Source of the DNA: Candidatus Poribacteria bacterium
Lineage (GTDB): Bacteria; Poribacteria; WGA-4E; WGA-3G
DNA length: 64,000 bases
Assembly: GCA_022824265.1 (NCBI GenBank)
Contig: JAJEAG010000005.1
Coordinates: 21,966 to 85,965, forward strand
Reading direction: 5' to 3'
Under the pieces are notes generated by a model, which was not told where the DNA came from, searched no databases, and saw only the letters and a program-made list of their open reading frames with translations. The stretch's first letter is position 1. Each line of letters begins with the position of its first letter. Of this stretch, positions 27,301 to 35,044 are shown in pieces. Both the position numbers and the translations under genes were made by a program.

Positions 27301-27480
27301 AAAGCAGATTGGTTAATTGATTGGATGAAAAATCCGCAGCAATTCCAACGCGGCACAGCGATGCCACAGGCGTGGCCACTCGTTGGCGGACAACACATGC
27401 CAGTTGAGGGTTATGCTGACGATGACGCAGAACAACAGATTAGGTTGGTTCGTGATTATTTGATTTCGTTAGGTCGTTAG
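24352..27480 (+). CDS. membrane-anchored octaheme c-type cytochrome with coiled-coil N-terminus
   Basis: This is a roughly 1040-residue electron-transfer protein placed where a bc complex carries its cytochrome c subunit. An N-terminal helix (ALFFILSALLGLVTIWGF) anchors it. Residues about 40-230 are charged and coiled-coil-like, with a TPR-like stretch. Eight CxxCH heme sites follow: CATCH, CTPCH, CRRCH, CHGCH, CLSCH, CFGCH, CNGCH and CDSCH. After CHGCH a small beta insert (NGGTRTGVVSETNTEYKIKA) interrupts the cytochrome fold, a feature of planctomycete heme-binding domains. I prefer GTG 24352 downstream of GGAGG. The track start at 24325 is a TTG without a site. Confidence 0.88.
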   Translation: MSSKKEIPAENKSYSALFFILSALLGLVTIWGFWDEMITRRPWKEIQQEFYQYEYEKTKVELEHAKNYLPEKPSEPQVDEKELKSLEKNVATKKVTLDEAMQERKFEQSKSDAINYKYQHSLHEAHGTQTDTVEKWKEKLDEYEKRIEGELTAAVITAQNEYADANKTLADFYQTSGDPANALSTYLIAQKYKPTDTIISDAIKTAQDSLASLDANKAQYEAVARLEEKLADVGGIKRTFLGSLLENPFRETRTIVQYYLEEFDYTADRCATCHFSVDRSGYDLEADEIFEVEGDGENLVKYQLKHPKVKPGSETILIDGFDAETDEYELSEDGLLTFTDPDVFGEVEISYETGYRSVLQTHPERDVLLGKHPVERFGCTPCHGGQGHGLTAKSAHALTHSEYWLTPVLGLDEHTGRKSDELKGYMESNCRRCHDGVMQLDHGFIPDTDIPEDYAQNLTKGMELFENLGCHGCHAVEGYSALEKIDKVGPSLAKIGSKVKDITWLESWIKKPEAFLPDTTMPNFFPVEGMTQLVYFKNGGTRTGVVSETNTEYKIKADDGTEYLYAKDDVIRVVDEVKSISAYLMQMNDQSLDESQVTYSQSESAIKAGEETVKTVGCLSCHTVDGMGSDFAPALDSVGTKVKPTYLRQWIENPRSYDPETAMPSLRLSNQELDNVVAYLMDLQKPTPSPLSDSIGEADVDEGKKLVRTYGCFGCHEIPSFENESKVGADLGEFGAKLADELDFGDTVDIDHSWHGWTIGKITDPRRFQTRRIVSRMPVFPIDHEEAKSIAVLLKSFQPQPYPLNYIYDHAVESHRVERKNQIDAGRRVVQKYNCNGCHVIEGVGGDYSNVITAHEGLDPITTKQLSPPPLQAEGARVYPDWLFDFLKAPSDIRYGLKVRMPTFDMSDEEATTLVKYFSALDNEPFPYETIETPMSTQAEIRVGKQIFDELKCDSCHPSQGEVIPAGSDKAGRPDLSLAKQRLKADWLIDWMKNPQQFQRGTAMPQAWPLVGGQHMPVEGYADDDAEQQIRLVRDYLISLGR

Positions 27481-27528
27481 TGTAGGATCGGATTCCATTC
27501 GTCCCTGCAAATGGAGTTTCCGTTCTAA

Positions 27529-27885
27529 ATGAAACATCTACTGATCGTAATCGTCATGATCCTTATTTGGATCAATGGGTTCATTTGGCTATGTAAACAA
27601 ATTGATCCTCGCTCCAGGTATCAAACAGATGTTGAATACAGATATGCAAGATACTGCGCTGGATGTCATGGAAACAGTGGCGAAGGAAATGGTCGTATTG
27701 GTCGGTTCAAGAAATTAGATCCAGCTGACCTGACAGATAACAATTTATGGTCAATGCACAACGATACGCAGTTGCTGGAAAGCATAAGTGATGGAAAAAA
27801 CGATATGCCAGCATTTCACTATTATCTCAACCCAAAGGAACAAAAAGAACTTCTCGGTTATATCAAGAATACCTTCCGACCTTAA
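27529..27885 (+). CDS. monoheme cytochrome c, membrane-anchored
   Basis: This is a 118-residue class I cytochrome c with an uncleaved hydrophobic N-terminus (LLIVIVMILIWINGFIWL). Heme is bound at CAGCHGNSGEGNG, and the distal methionine is probably that of NDMPAF. It follows the octaheme cytochrome by 48 bases and ends at the terminator-like hairpin, so it closes the Rieske/b operon. It is a plausible electron shuttle to the oxidase downstream. Confidence 0.93.
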   Translation: MKHLLIVIVMILIWINGFIWLCKQIDPRSRYQTDVEYRYARYCAGCHGNSGEGNGRIGRFKKLDPADLTDNNLWSMHNDTQLLESISDGKNDMPAFHYYLNPKEQKELLGYIKNTFRP

Positions 27886-27917
27886 ACAAACACGGATATC
27901 CGTGATGTTTGTTTTTT
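27884..27917 (+). terminator. intrinsic terminator after the Rieske/cytochrome b operon
   Basis: AAACAAA (27884-27890) pairs with TTTGTTT (27908-27914), enclosing CACGG/CCGTG, with a 3-base bulge. A run of six T follows the G at 27911. The inner part is the CACGGATATCCGTG palindrome shared with 21849-21862. Confidence 0.6.
27891..27904. repeat. palindrome CACGGATATCCGTG, copy 2
   Basis: This is the second exact copy of the 14-bp palindrome seen at 21849-21862. It lies inside the terminator hairpin and upstream of the cupredoxin gene at 27985. Confidence 0.7.
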
Positions 27918-27984
27918 ACGGGTTGCCTTTTCAAAACTTTAGGTGTTAACATAATAAAAAAGAATATTATTAAGGAGAAAAACC

Positions 27985-28752
27985 ATGAATAATCTAAAGA
28001 CCATACTCGCTTTATTTATTTTTCTATCTATGACAAGTATTGCATTCGCTGGAAATATCACTGGTGCAGTTACCTATGAAGGTGAAGTTCCTGCACGTCC
28101 TGCACTAACGATCAATACACAGGAACAACACTGTATCACTGCAACCGAAGGGGCAAAATCAGAGGCACTTGTGGTATCCAAAAGTAAAGGAATCAAAAAT
28201 GTTGTGATATCTGTACGCACTCGTGGAAGAGAAGAGTTAAAGATGCCAAAAGAAAATCCTAAAGTTGACCAATTAGGATGCAGATATCTTCCTCATGTTC
28301 TTGTAGTGCCAGTCGGTGTTACAGTTACAGTTACTTCCAGTGATCCAGTTGCACACAATGTTCATTCTCATGCAGCGAAGAATGAGGCACCGAACGTACA
28401 GATTGCTTCTAAAGGGAAAACTTACCCATATACCATTACCAAAGCGGAAGCTATCAAGTTGACTTGCGATATTCATGCTTGGATGTCTGGTTATATCGTT
28501 GCTGTTGATAGTAACTACTATACTGTAACAGGTCAAAAGGATAAAGAAGGAAAATATATCCACCCCGATGATTATGAAAAGTCAACGGATACAGGAAAAT
28601 ATACGATTAAAGATGTTCCTGAAGGAAGAGCACGTGTTATCGCATGGCATGAAGAACTTGGTTCTGCTAACAAGACTATTGAAGTGCCAGCGGATGGCGA
28701 TATTTCAGTTGACTTCAAAAGCACGGATTTCAAGAAGCCTAAGACCAAGTAG
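27985..28752 (+). CDS. periplasmic cupredoxin (plastocyanin/azurin-like)
   Basis: This is a 255-residue secreted blue-copper-type protein with signal peptide ending AFAG. A cupredoxin fold is indicated by PVGVTVTVTSSDPVAHNVHS and LTCDIHAWMSGYIVAV. The first gives one histidine ligand, and the CxxHxxxM pattern gives the cysteine, second histidine and methionine of a type 1 site. The C-terminal part (GKYTIKDVPEGRARVIAWH) resembles a carboxypeptidase regulatory-like domain. A paralogue with the same plan lies at 35045. RBS AAGGAG precedes ATG 27985. It probably shuttles electrons between the b complex and terminal oxidases. Confidence 0.88.
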   Translation: MNNLKTILALFIFLSMTSIAFAGNITGAVTYEGEVPARPALTINTQEQHCITATEGAKSEALVVSKSKGIKNVVISVRTRGREELKMPKENPKVDQLGCRYLPHVLVVPVGVTVTVTSSDPVAHNVHSHAAKNEAPNVQIASKGKTYPYTITKAEAIKLTCDIHAWMSGYIVAVDSNYYTVTGQKDKEGKYIHPDDYEKSTDTGKYTIKDVPEGRARVIAWHEELGSANKTIEVPADGDISVDFKSTDFKKPKTK

Positions 28753-28827
28753 TTAATGCTGCTTTATTTTACAAGGATAGTAAATTTCACTTGTTGAAGA
28801 TATTACCTAACAATTGAGAGAAATGAA

Positions 28828-30759
28828 ATGAGTTGTTGTGCTTCACATACATTTAAGAGAATCTACCTGATTCTCGCGCTTGTGCTACTCGGTTTTGTAC
28901 TATTTTCAGTATTGCCAGCATTTGCACAAGACATGACTGATGAAGAATACCGTCCATTTCCTTTGATAGGGAGCCGTAACGCAGCTTGGATAGCCGCACA
29001 ACTTCATCTGCTGTTTGGTTCTTTTATCCTCGGTGTGCCAATGTTTGCTGTTATCATTGAGTTCATCGGTTGGAAAACCAAGGAAGAACGGTATGATCGG
29101 ATGGCGTATGAGTTCATCAAACTCTGTATGGGAGCATTTTCAACAACTGCCTTACTTGGTGGTGTTCTCGTCTTTGTCTTGGTATGGTGCTACCCTAAAG
29201 TTTTGAGCAAGTTAAGCGGTATATTCGGTCCAACCATGATTTTTTACGTCATACTGTTCTTTGGTGAAACCTTTACACTCTACATCTATTACTACGGTTG
29301 GGATAAGATGAAGGGTCGGTTTAAATGGGTGCACCTTTTCCTCGGAGTTCTCTTAAATATCTGGGGTACAGCGATTATGTTTGTGTCAAACACTTGGCTT
29401 ACCTATCAGACGAGTCCTGCAACACAGTTCAGAAAGTTATCAGATTCTACCAAGGAAAAATTAACAGATTTTAATAAGGAAGAGATGGTGGCTGAGATGT
29501 TAGCTCATGATCCAGAGTTAACGTCAGCAGAAGCCGCAGCAAAGGTTGATGCAACTGTAATCTCGCTCCATGACGAAACTACCGGCGAATTTTTGGGTAC
29601 GGTATGGGATGCTATAAACAATTTCACTTGGATGCCAGTCAATATACACCGACTCATCGGGAACATCGCTTTTGGTGGATCTATTGTAGCAGCCTATGCA
29701 GCATTTCGATTTCTCGTGGCAAAATCCAAAGAAGATAAAGCACACTACGATTGGATGGGTTACAATGGAAATTTCATCGCTTTGATCGGATTGATCCCTT
29801 TACCATTTGCGGGTTATTGGTTAGGTAAAGAAATCTACGATTTCAATAATACAATGGGTATTAACATGATGGGGAGTCTCTTCTCGTGGTTATTTATCCT
29901 ACAAGCAGTGATGATTGGAGTGCTGTTTATTGGTGCAAACTACTATCTTTGGTCTGGTATGGGACGTATTAAGGGGGCAGAGATTTATGCACGGTATCGT
30001 CCTTATATGATTACAGTGATTGTTATCTGTGTAGCAATATGGATGACCCCGCGTACGTTATCCAAGATATCATCCGCATCAGAACTTAGTGCGATGGGAG
30101 GGTCAAACCATCCACATCTCGGCTTTTTTGGGTTGATGACAGCAAAAAATACTGTTGTTAATATTGTTATTCTAACCACTTTTCTCAGTTTTCTCTTTTA
30201 TAGACGATCTGGTAAGACACCTATTGTAGGTTGGAAAGGTGTAGGAAATATCCTTATTTCGGCTATTTTCTTTTTAGGTGTGGTTGTAATTGTTGTTATA
30301 GGTATTGTTGGGTTTACAGTCGAAACTAATGTACGCGTAAATGTACTGACCCCGTGGCAAGTTTTAGTAGCACTCGGCGTAATGGTTGTGGTAACAATCC
30401 TTGATATAATCATGTATCGAAAAGCCACTATGTCCGGAACGATCAATTGGGGGCAAATGACAGATCGGTCTCAGTACGTTCTAATACTACTTGCGATTAC
30501 GTTTACATCACTAATGGGTTTGATGGGATATGCACGTTCAGGTCTACGCGAAGGGTGGCACATCTTCGGTGTAATGAAAGATACCTCTGTAGATGCATTT
30601 ACACCGTCACTTAGTAGTGCTGTAAACATGGTTTCAATCATAATGGTTATATTCTTTGCTCTTGTTGGATTTATATTCTGGCTCGGACTCTGGGGAGATA
30701 AGAAAAAACAAGCTGCAGTACCAGTTGAAGCAGAAGCAACTGCGGAAAGTGATGCTTAA
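28828..30759 (+). CDS. CydA-like cytochrome bd family membrane protein without CydB
   Basis: This is a 643-residue polytopic protein related to subunit I of cytochrome bd quinol oxidase. Shared features are an early helix with a histidine (IAAQLHLLFGSFILG), the segment FGETFTLYIYYYGWDKM, and IWGTAIMFVSNTWLTYQTSP. A later helix carries another histidine (VNIHRLIGNIAFGGS). An N-terminal signal-like stretch and extra C-terminal helices make it longer than usual CydA. No cydB is nearby. Instead it sits among cupredoxins and c-type cytochromes, so it may take electrons from cytochrome c or serve another redox role. Whether it reduces oxygen cannot be told from sequence. Confidence 0.82.
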   Translation: MSCCASHTFKRIYLILALVLLGFVLFSVLPAFAQDMTDEEYRPFPLIGSRNAAWIAAQLHLLFGSFILGVPMFAVIIEFIGWKTKEERYDRMAYEFIKLCMGAFSTTALLGGVLVFVLVWCYPKVLSKLSGIFGPTMIFYVILFFGETFTLYIYYYGWDKMKGRFKWVHLFLGVLLNIWGTAIMFVSNTWLTYQTSPATQFRKLSDSTKEKLTDFNKEEMVAEMLAHDPELTSAEAAAKVDATVISLHDETTGEFLGTVWDAINNFTWMPVNIHRLIGNIAFGGSIVAAYAAFRFLVAKSKEDKAHYDWMGYNGNFIALIGLIPLPFAGYWLGKEIYDFNNTMGINMMGSLFSWLFILQAVMIGVLFIGANYYLWSGMGRIKGAEIYARYRPYMITVIVICVAIWMTPRTLSKISSASELSAMGGSNHPHLGFFGLMTAKNTVVNIVILTTFLSFLFYRRSGKTPIVGWKGVGNILISAIFFLGVVVIVVIGIVGFTVETNVRVNVLTPWQVLVALGVMVVVTILDIIMYRKATMSGTINWGQMTDRSQYVLILLAITFTSLMGLMGYARSGLREGWHIFGVMKDTSVDAFTPSLSSAVNMVSIIMVIFFALVGFIFWLGLWGDKKKQAAVPVEAEATAESDA

Positions 30760-30862
30760 CCGTTAAAAGAGCAAATTGCGTAAAAAAAGATACAGTATTG
30801 TTCACACCTAAATACTTTTTAGAAATATTGTTCTCTCAATGTCTTTATCGGAGGACAGAAGA

Positions 30863-32392
30863 ATGTCAAAAAATACAATCATAAAAATCGCAGGTCTAAT
30901 ATTAATGTTAGTGAGTTTTATTGCATTTGTTGCGAAGGCTCCAGCATTTCCAATAGAGTCTGAAAAATTGCTGCCTTGGTCTGTCTGGTTTCTAATTGCT
31001 GTTCTGATTAATATGGTTGTATGGGGAATTGTTATGAAATTGATGACATTTGCTTTGTCAATTATCTGGTTTTTTGCACTTATAGCTGCATGGGTTCCAA
31101 GTACAGCTATTGGAACTGGAACTGTAACCGAGTTAGATTGGAGTGACCCAGATGCAGTTGTTGAAATCGGTGAAAGTATTTTTAATACTAAAGGGCAGTG
31201 TAGTGCTTGCCACACCTTGGATACTTCAGCACCAAAGGGACGATGTCCAGATTTGACAGACATTGGCGTACTCGCAGCGACCAGACAACCCGGTTTAGAT
31301 GCAAAACAATACCTTATTGAATCTCTATATGAACCGAGTAAGTACTTGGTTCCTGGATACGGCAGTATCATGCCAGAGATATGGAAAAATCCGATTGCAC
31401 TTACAAAGGTTGAAATCCAAGCAGTCATAGCTTTTCTACAAAGTCAAGGTGGTGAAATTGATTCAGAACCGTTTGACGAACCGATAGATAGAGCCGATGT
31501 AGGCACAACTGCAGAAGAACTTGCCCCGTTACTTTCTGGAGATCTTGAAAAAGGAAAACAGGTATTTATAGATGCAGCATGTATTTCATGTCATGTTGTG
31601 CAAGGTCTTGAAAATCCGAAAGCAGGTGAGGTAAATGAAGATTTTGAAGTTGTCACCGCACCAGAATTAACAGACATTGCAGCTCTAAACAGCATGCGTT
31701 ATATTGAAGAGTCAATACTATTACCTAATGCATTAATTGTTGCTGGCTACGGCACAGTCAAGGTGAAAGCAAATGGTATAACCTATGAAGGAACACTTGT
31801 GTCAGAGGATACCGATAAGGTTATAGTCCGAACAAAAGATGCAGACGGTACTGAACAAGAACACACTATCCTCTTTAGTGATTTTGATGAGGAACCTATT
31901 GATGAAGAGGACATTGTAAATCTAATTGATAACGGGTATTTCACGTTAACAATTACACCCATGGAATCTGACACGTCCATAAGTGGCGATATCGTTAAGG
32001 AAACTACAGACACAGTTACACTCAAGGTAGGAGAGGAAACAGTAACAGTATCTAAGACCGAAGTTAAAAAGATGATGACACTTACCGACTTTGACGGTGT
32101 ACGGACCGTTGGCGAACATATATCAGGTACCATGGATGATGACGAAATCGTCTTGATGATTGATGGAAGTGAAGAAAGTTTTGATCCGTTTGACATTGAA
32201 GAAGCTATTATAATGGTTGCATCCGGTAAAAAACTGCATGATACATCACCAATGCCAGTGAACTTCCCCGATACATTAACTGTAGTTGAAATGGCAAATT
32301 TACTTGCATACTTGAGTACATTAACTGGCGTTACTACAGAAGAAACAAGTGATACAACATCAGAAAATCCATCAGAGGAAACTGCTGAATAA
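30863..32392 (+). CDS. membrane-bound diheme cytochrome c with beta inserts
   Basis: This is an about 509-residue protein. Three hydrophobic helices occupy residues 1-85 (IIKIAGLILMLVSFIAFVA is the first). Heme sites follow at CSACHTLDTSAPKGR (about residue 112) and CISCHVVQGLEN (about 239). The second domain is interrupted by SH3-like beta inserts (NGITYEGTLVSEDTDKVIV and a similar later segment), as in planctomycete heme-binding proteins. The C-terminal tail is Ser/Thr/Glu-rich. Start ATG 30863 has GGAGG eight bases upstream. The track's 30839 start lacks one. It belongs to the cytochrome run 28.8-34.9 kb. Confidence 0.87.
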   Translation: MSKNTIIKIAGLILMLVSFIAFVAKAPAFPIESEKLLPWSVWFLIAVLINMVVWGIVMKLMTFALSIIWFFALIAAWVPSTAIGTGTVTELDWSDPDAVVEIGESIFNTKGQCSACHTLDTSAPKGRCPDLTDIGVLAATRQPGLDAKQYLIESLYEPSKYLVPGYGSIMPEIWKNPIALTKVEIQAVIAFLQSQGGEIDSEPFDEPIDRADVGTTAEELAPLLSGDLEKGKQVFIDAACISCHVVQGLENPKAGEVNEDFEVVTAPELTDIAALNSMRYIEESILLPNALIVAGYGTVKVKANGITYEGTLVSEDTDKVIVRTKDADGTEQEHTILFSDFDEEPIDEEDIVNLIDNGYFTLTITPMESDTSISGDIVKETTDTVTLKVGEETVTVSKTEVKKMMTLTDFDGVRTVGEHISGTMDDDEIVLMIDGSEESFDPFDIEEAIIMVASGKKLHDTSPMPVNFPDTLTVVEMANLLAYLSTLTGVTTEETSDTTSENPSEETAE

Positions 32393-32434
32393 TCAATCAT
32401 ATATCGGTATTGTTAGACCTAAAAGAGGTAAACC

Positions 32435-33196
32435 ATGAGAAAACCATCGCTTTTCACGATATGTTTTGTTATTTTTATCGCATCATGGATATTCTTAAGG
32501 TATATCGTTGGTAGTCTAATCTCAGTTCCTATACCGAACAGTGTCATTGTGATGTATATGGCGTTGATTCTCATTGCCATTTTAGTCCACATATCTGTTG
32601 AAGACTCAAGATTAAGTGAATTCCTTCGTCCAATTATTGAAACGCTTGTTGATGAAAATAAAAAAGTACGACGGATAGTTTTGGTGGTGTTGATTCCGCT
32701 ATTTATGCTGGGATATACCTATACAAATATAGCACAAAAAGCGGGTCCTCCAGGAGATCCACGGGATGCACATCCGTCACCACCGTTAGAATTAACGTAC
32801 AAGGATGAAGTTATTGAAGATGTTGAAAATCCTTATAGACACTTGGAAAAAGACAATCCAGAAGAATTTAAATCACACGTAGAAAATGGTAGACGTGTTT
32901 ATTATGATAACTGTTTTTATTGTCATGGAGATCATCTTGATGGTCAAGGACATTTTGCTAGCGCGTTAAATCCGTTACCAGCGAATTTTCAGGACCCAGG
33001 AATTATTCCCAATTTCCAAGAATCTTTCTTCTTTTGGCGTATTAGTAAAGGTGGTCCAGGATTACCCAAAGAAGGCACACCGTGGAATTCAGCAATGCCT
33101 ATTTGGGAAGATCATCTTGAAAAAGAAGAAATTTGGGATGTTATACTTTTTTTATCCGAATATACCGGTTATTCATACCGTGAGGTTGGACATTAA
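32435..33196 (+). CDS. membrane-anchored monoheme cytochrome c
   Basis: This is a 253-residue cytochrome. Three hydrophobic segments in the first 100 residues anchor it. The soluble domain binds heme at CFYCHGDHLDGQG, and the sixth ligand is probably the methionine of NSAMPIWED. RBS AGAGG precedes ATG 32435. The stop is followed three bases later by the next cytochrome gene, so the two are translated together. It is likely an electron carrier linked to the CydA-like protein or the aa3-type oxidase. Confidence 0.9.
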   Translation: MRKPSLFTICFVIFIASWIFLRYIVGSLISVPIPNSVIVMYMALILIAILVHISVEDSRLSEFLRPIIETLVDENKKVRRIVLVVLIPLFMLGYTYTNIAQKAGPPGDPRDAHPSPPLELTYKDEVIEDVENPYRHLEKDNPEEFKSHVENGRRVYYDNCFYCHGDHLDGQGHFASALNPLPANFQDPGIIPNFQESFFFWRISKGGPGLPKEGTPWNSAMPIWEDHLEKEEIWDVILFLSEYTGYSYREVGH

Positions 33197-33198
33197 TC

Positions 33199-34896
33199 AT
33201 GAGAACATCAATTTTTGTCTTGTCCATCATAATCTTTCTTCTATTTTCTGTTATTTTCATATCTTATGCTCAGGAGGCACCGGAAGTTTCTGAGCGAGGA
33301 AAAGAGGTATATGAGGAAAGTTGCGCACATTGTCATGGGGTTGAAGGAAGAGGAGATGGTAGTGCGGCAAAGAACCTCCTGCCCCAACCAAGAGATTTCA
33401 CTGGAGGAATATATAAAATTCGTTCAACAGCAAGTGGCGAACTACCTACAGATAAAGACTTATTTGACATCATTTCCAAGGGAATGCCCGGATCGTCAAT
33501 GCCAGAATGGGAATCTGCACTAAGTGCTGATGATCGTTGGGAAGTTGTATCATATATCAAAACTTTTTATGAAGGTTTCAAAGAGAATGAATCACCTCCA
33601 AAAGAAATTAGTTTGGACGGTAAAATACCATATTCTGAAGAGAGTGTTGAAATTGGTAAATTCTTTTATACACAATTTGCGTGTTTTGAATGCCATGGAA
33701 ATGCAGGACGCGGTGACGGTACATCAGCACCAACCTTGCAAGATGAATGGGGTTTCAAAAGTTGGCCTGCAAATCTAACAGAAAACTGGAATTTCAGAGG
33801 CGGTAGCAGTACAGAGGATATTTACAAGCGGTTCATTGGTGGTATTGCAGGATCCGCTATGCCAATGTTTGAGGATGCCTCTTTTGGCTTAACTATAGAA
33901 GAAGCACAACGATACGGTCAATTGGAGAATAAGGTCGAAATGACTGATACTGAGGATGAAGAATTTAACACACTTGATGAAAAAATGGGAAATGCTTATG
34001 ACATTTTAGATATGATGACGGAAGGATTAGCAAACGAAGAACAGAAACAAAAACATGCTGAAGCAATGAAAATATTTCAAGAAAAAAGTTGGCATATTAC
34101 CAATTATGTCAAATCCCTTGCCCCAGAAAAAAGACCGGAACCGGCAATCGGTAAAAATGCCCTTCGGTCACAATATACAGTAGACACCTTACCGACAATT
34201 GATGATGCCGCGTGGGGTACTCTGGAAGCAAGTTACTTTCCACTGGTTGGTCAAATTATTGTTGAACCTCGTCAATTTAATCCAACAATAGATTCAGTAA
34301 ATGTTAAGTCATTTTACAATGACACTGAGGTAGCATTTCTTTTTATATGGGACGACAGGACCAATAATACTGAGGAACAAGAGAACGAGGATTTTGGCAA
34401 AACCTATGAAGACGCAATTGCTATCCAATTTCCAGTGAAGATTCCACAAGATCCAACCGCACCAAAACCATATTTTCTTTGGGGTGGTAAAAAGGCAGTC
34501 TACTTATGGCAGTGGAAAGCTTCTGCAGTTAACTCGGTAACAGAACTTACAGCAAAAGGTATCACAAATGCGGAAGTTCAAGAAGTACAAGGGGACATAC
34601 AAGCGGAAGGTAAATATACCGATGGACAATATAGACTGTGGGTTAAACGAGCATTAAAAACCGACGATAAAAAAGATTTACAAATTGAACCAGGTGTATT
34701 TGTTCCAATCGCATTCTCGGTTTGGGATGGCGCAAACGGTGATATTGACACAAAACGTGTGATCTCAAGTTGGTATTCCTTCGTCTTGGAGCCTGTTCCT
34801 TCATCCAGAAGGTTTATCTATCCCCCGATAGTTGCTTTACTCTCGTTAGGAATATTGGTCGGTCTACGAGGGTTCGTGTATCGGAGAAATTCATAA
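33199..34896 (+). CDS. diheme cytochrome c fused to an ethylbenzene-dehydrogenase-like heme domain
   Basis: This is a 565-residue secreted protein with signal peptide ending SYAQ. Two cytochrome c domains carry CAHCHGVEGRGDG (about residue 40) and CFECHGNAGRGDG (about 160). The C-terminal half (about 310-540) looks like the heme-b-binding gamma-subunit fold of ethylbenzene dehydrogenase and related enzymes: SVNVKSFYNDTEVAFLFIWD and, later, GQYRLWVKRALKTD. A final hydrophobic helix (PPIVALLSLGILVGLRGF) anchors it. It is the last of three consecutive cytochrome genes. The C-terminal domain assignment rests on pattern recognition. Confidence 0.83.
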   Translation: MRTSIFVLSIIIFLLFSVIFISYAQEAPEVSERGKEVYEESCAHCHGVEGRGDGSAAKNLLPQPRDFTGGIYKIRSTASGELPTDKDLFDIISKGMPGSSMPEWESALSADDRWEVVSYIKTFYEGFKENESPPKEISLDGKIPYSEESVEIGKFFYTQFACFECHGNAGRGDGTSAPTLQDEWGFKSWPANLTENWNFRGGSSTEDIYKRFIGGIAGSAMPMFEDASFGLTIEEAQRYGQLENKVEMTDTEDEEFNTLDEKMGNAYDILDMMTEGLANEEQKQKHAEAMKIFQEKSWHITNYVKSLAPEKRPEPAIGKNALRSQYTVDTLPTIDDAAWGTLEASYFPLVGQIIVEPRQFNPTIDSVNVKSFYNDTEVAFLFIWDDRTNNTEEQENEDFGKTYEDAIAIQFPVKIPQDPTAPKPYFLWGGKKAVYLWQWKASAVNSVTELTAKGITNAEVQEVQGDIQAEGKYTDGQYRLWVKRALKTDDKKDLQIEPGVFVPIAFSVWDGANGDIDTKRVISSWYSFVLEPVPSSRRFIYPPIVALLSLGILVGLRGFVYRRNS

Positions 34897-35044
34897 AGTT
34901 ATAGATTAAAATAATTGTGACAGTAATGTCCTTTTACCAGATATTTTATATTTACTCATAAAGACATAACATTAGAGGTTGTTTATCCGTGAGGATGTTG
35001 TAATAAATCACCTCAAAATTGTATGTCTATAAAGGAGAAAAAAG

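Noticed and set aside
28828-30759. Complete cytochrome bd oxidase
   Set aside because: No CydB-encoding gene is present in the window, and the protein is longer than canonical CydA.
30808-31428. Minus-strand 206-aa ORF
   Set aside because: It is antisense to the same cytochrome gene, across its CxxCH site, and has no family.
31783-32400. Minus-strand 205-aa Ser/Val-rich ORF
   Set aside because: It is a shadow of the diheme cytochrome gene. Its composition reflects antisense Glu/Asp/Thr codons.
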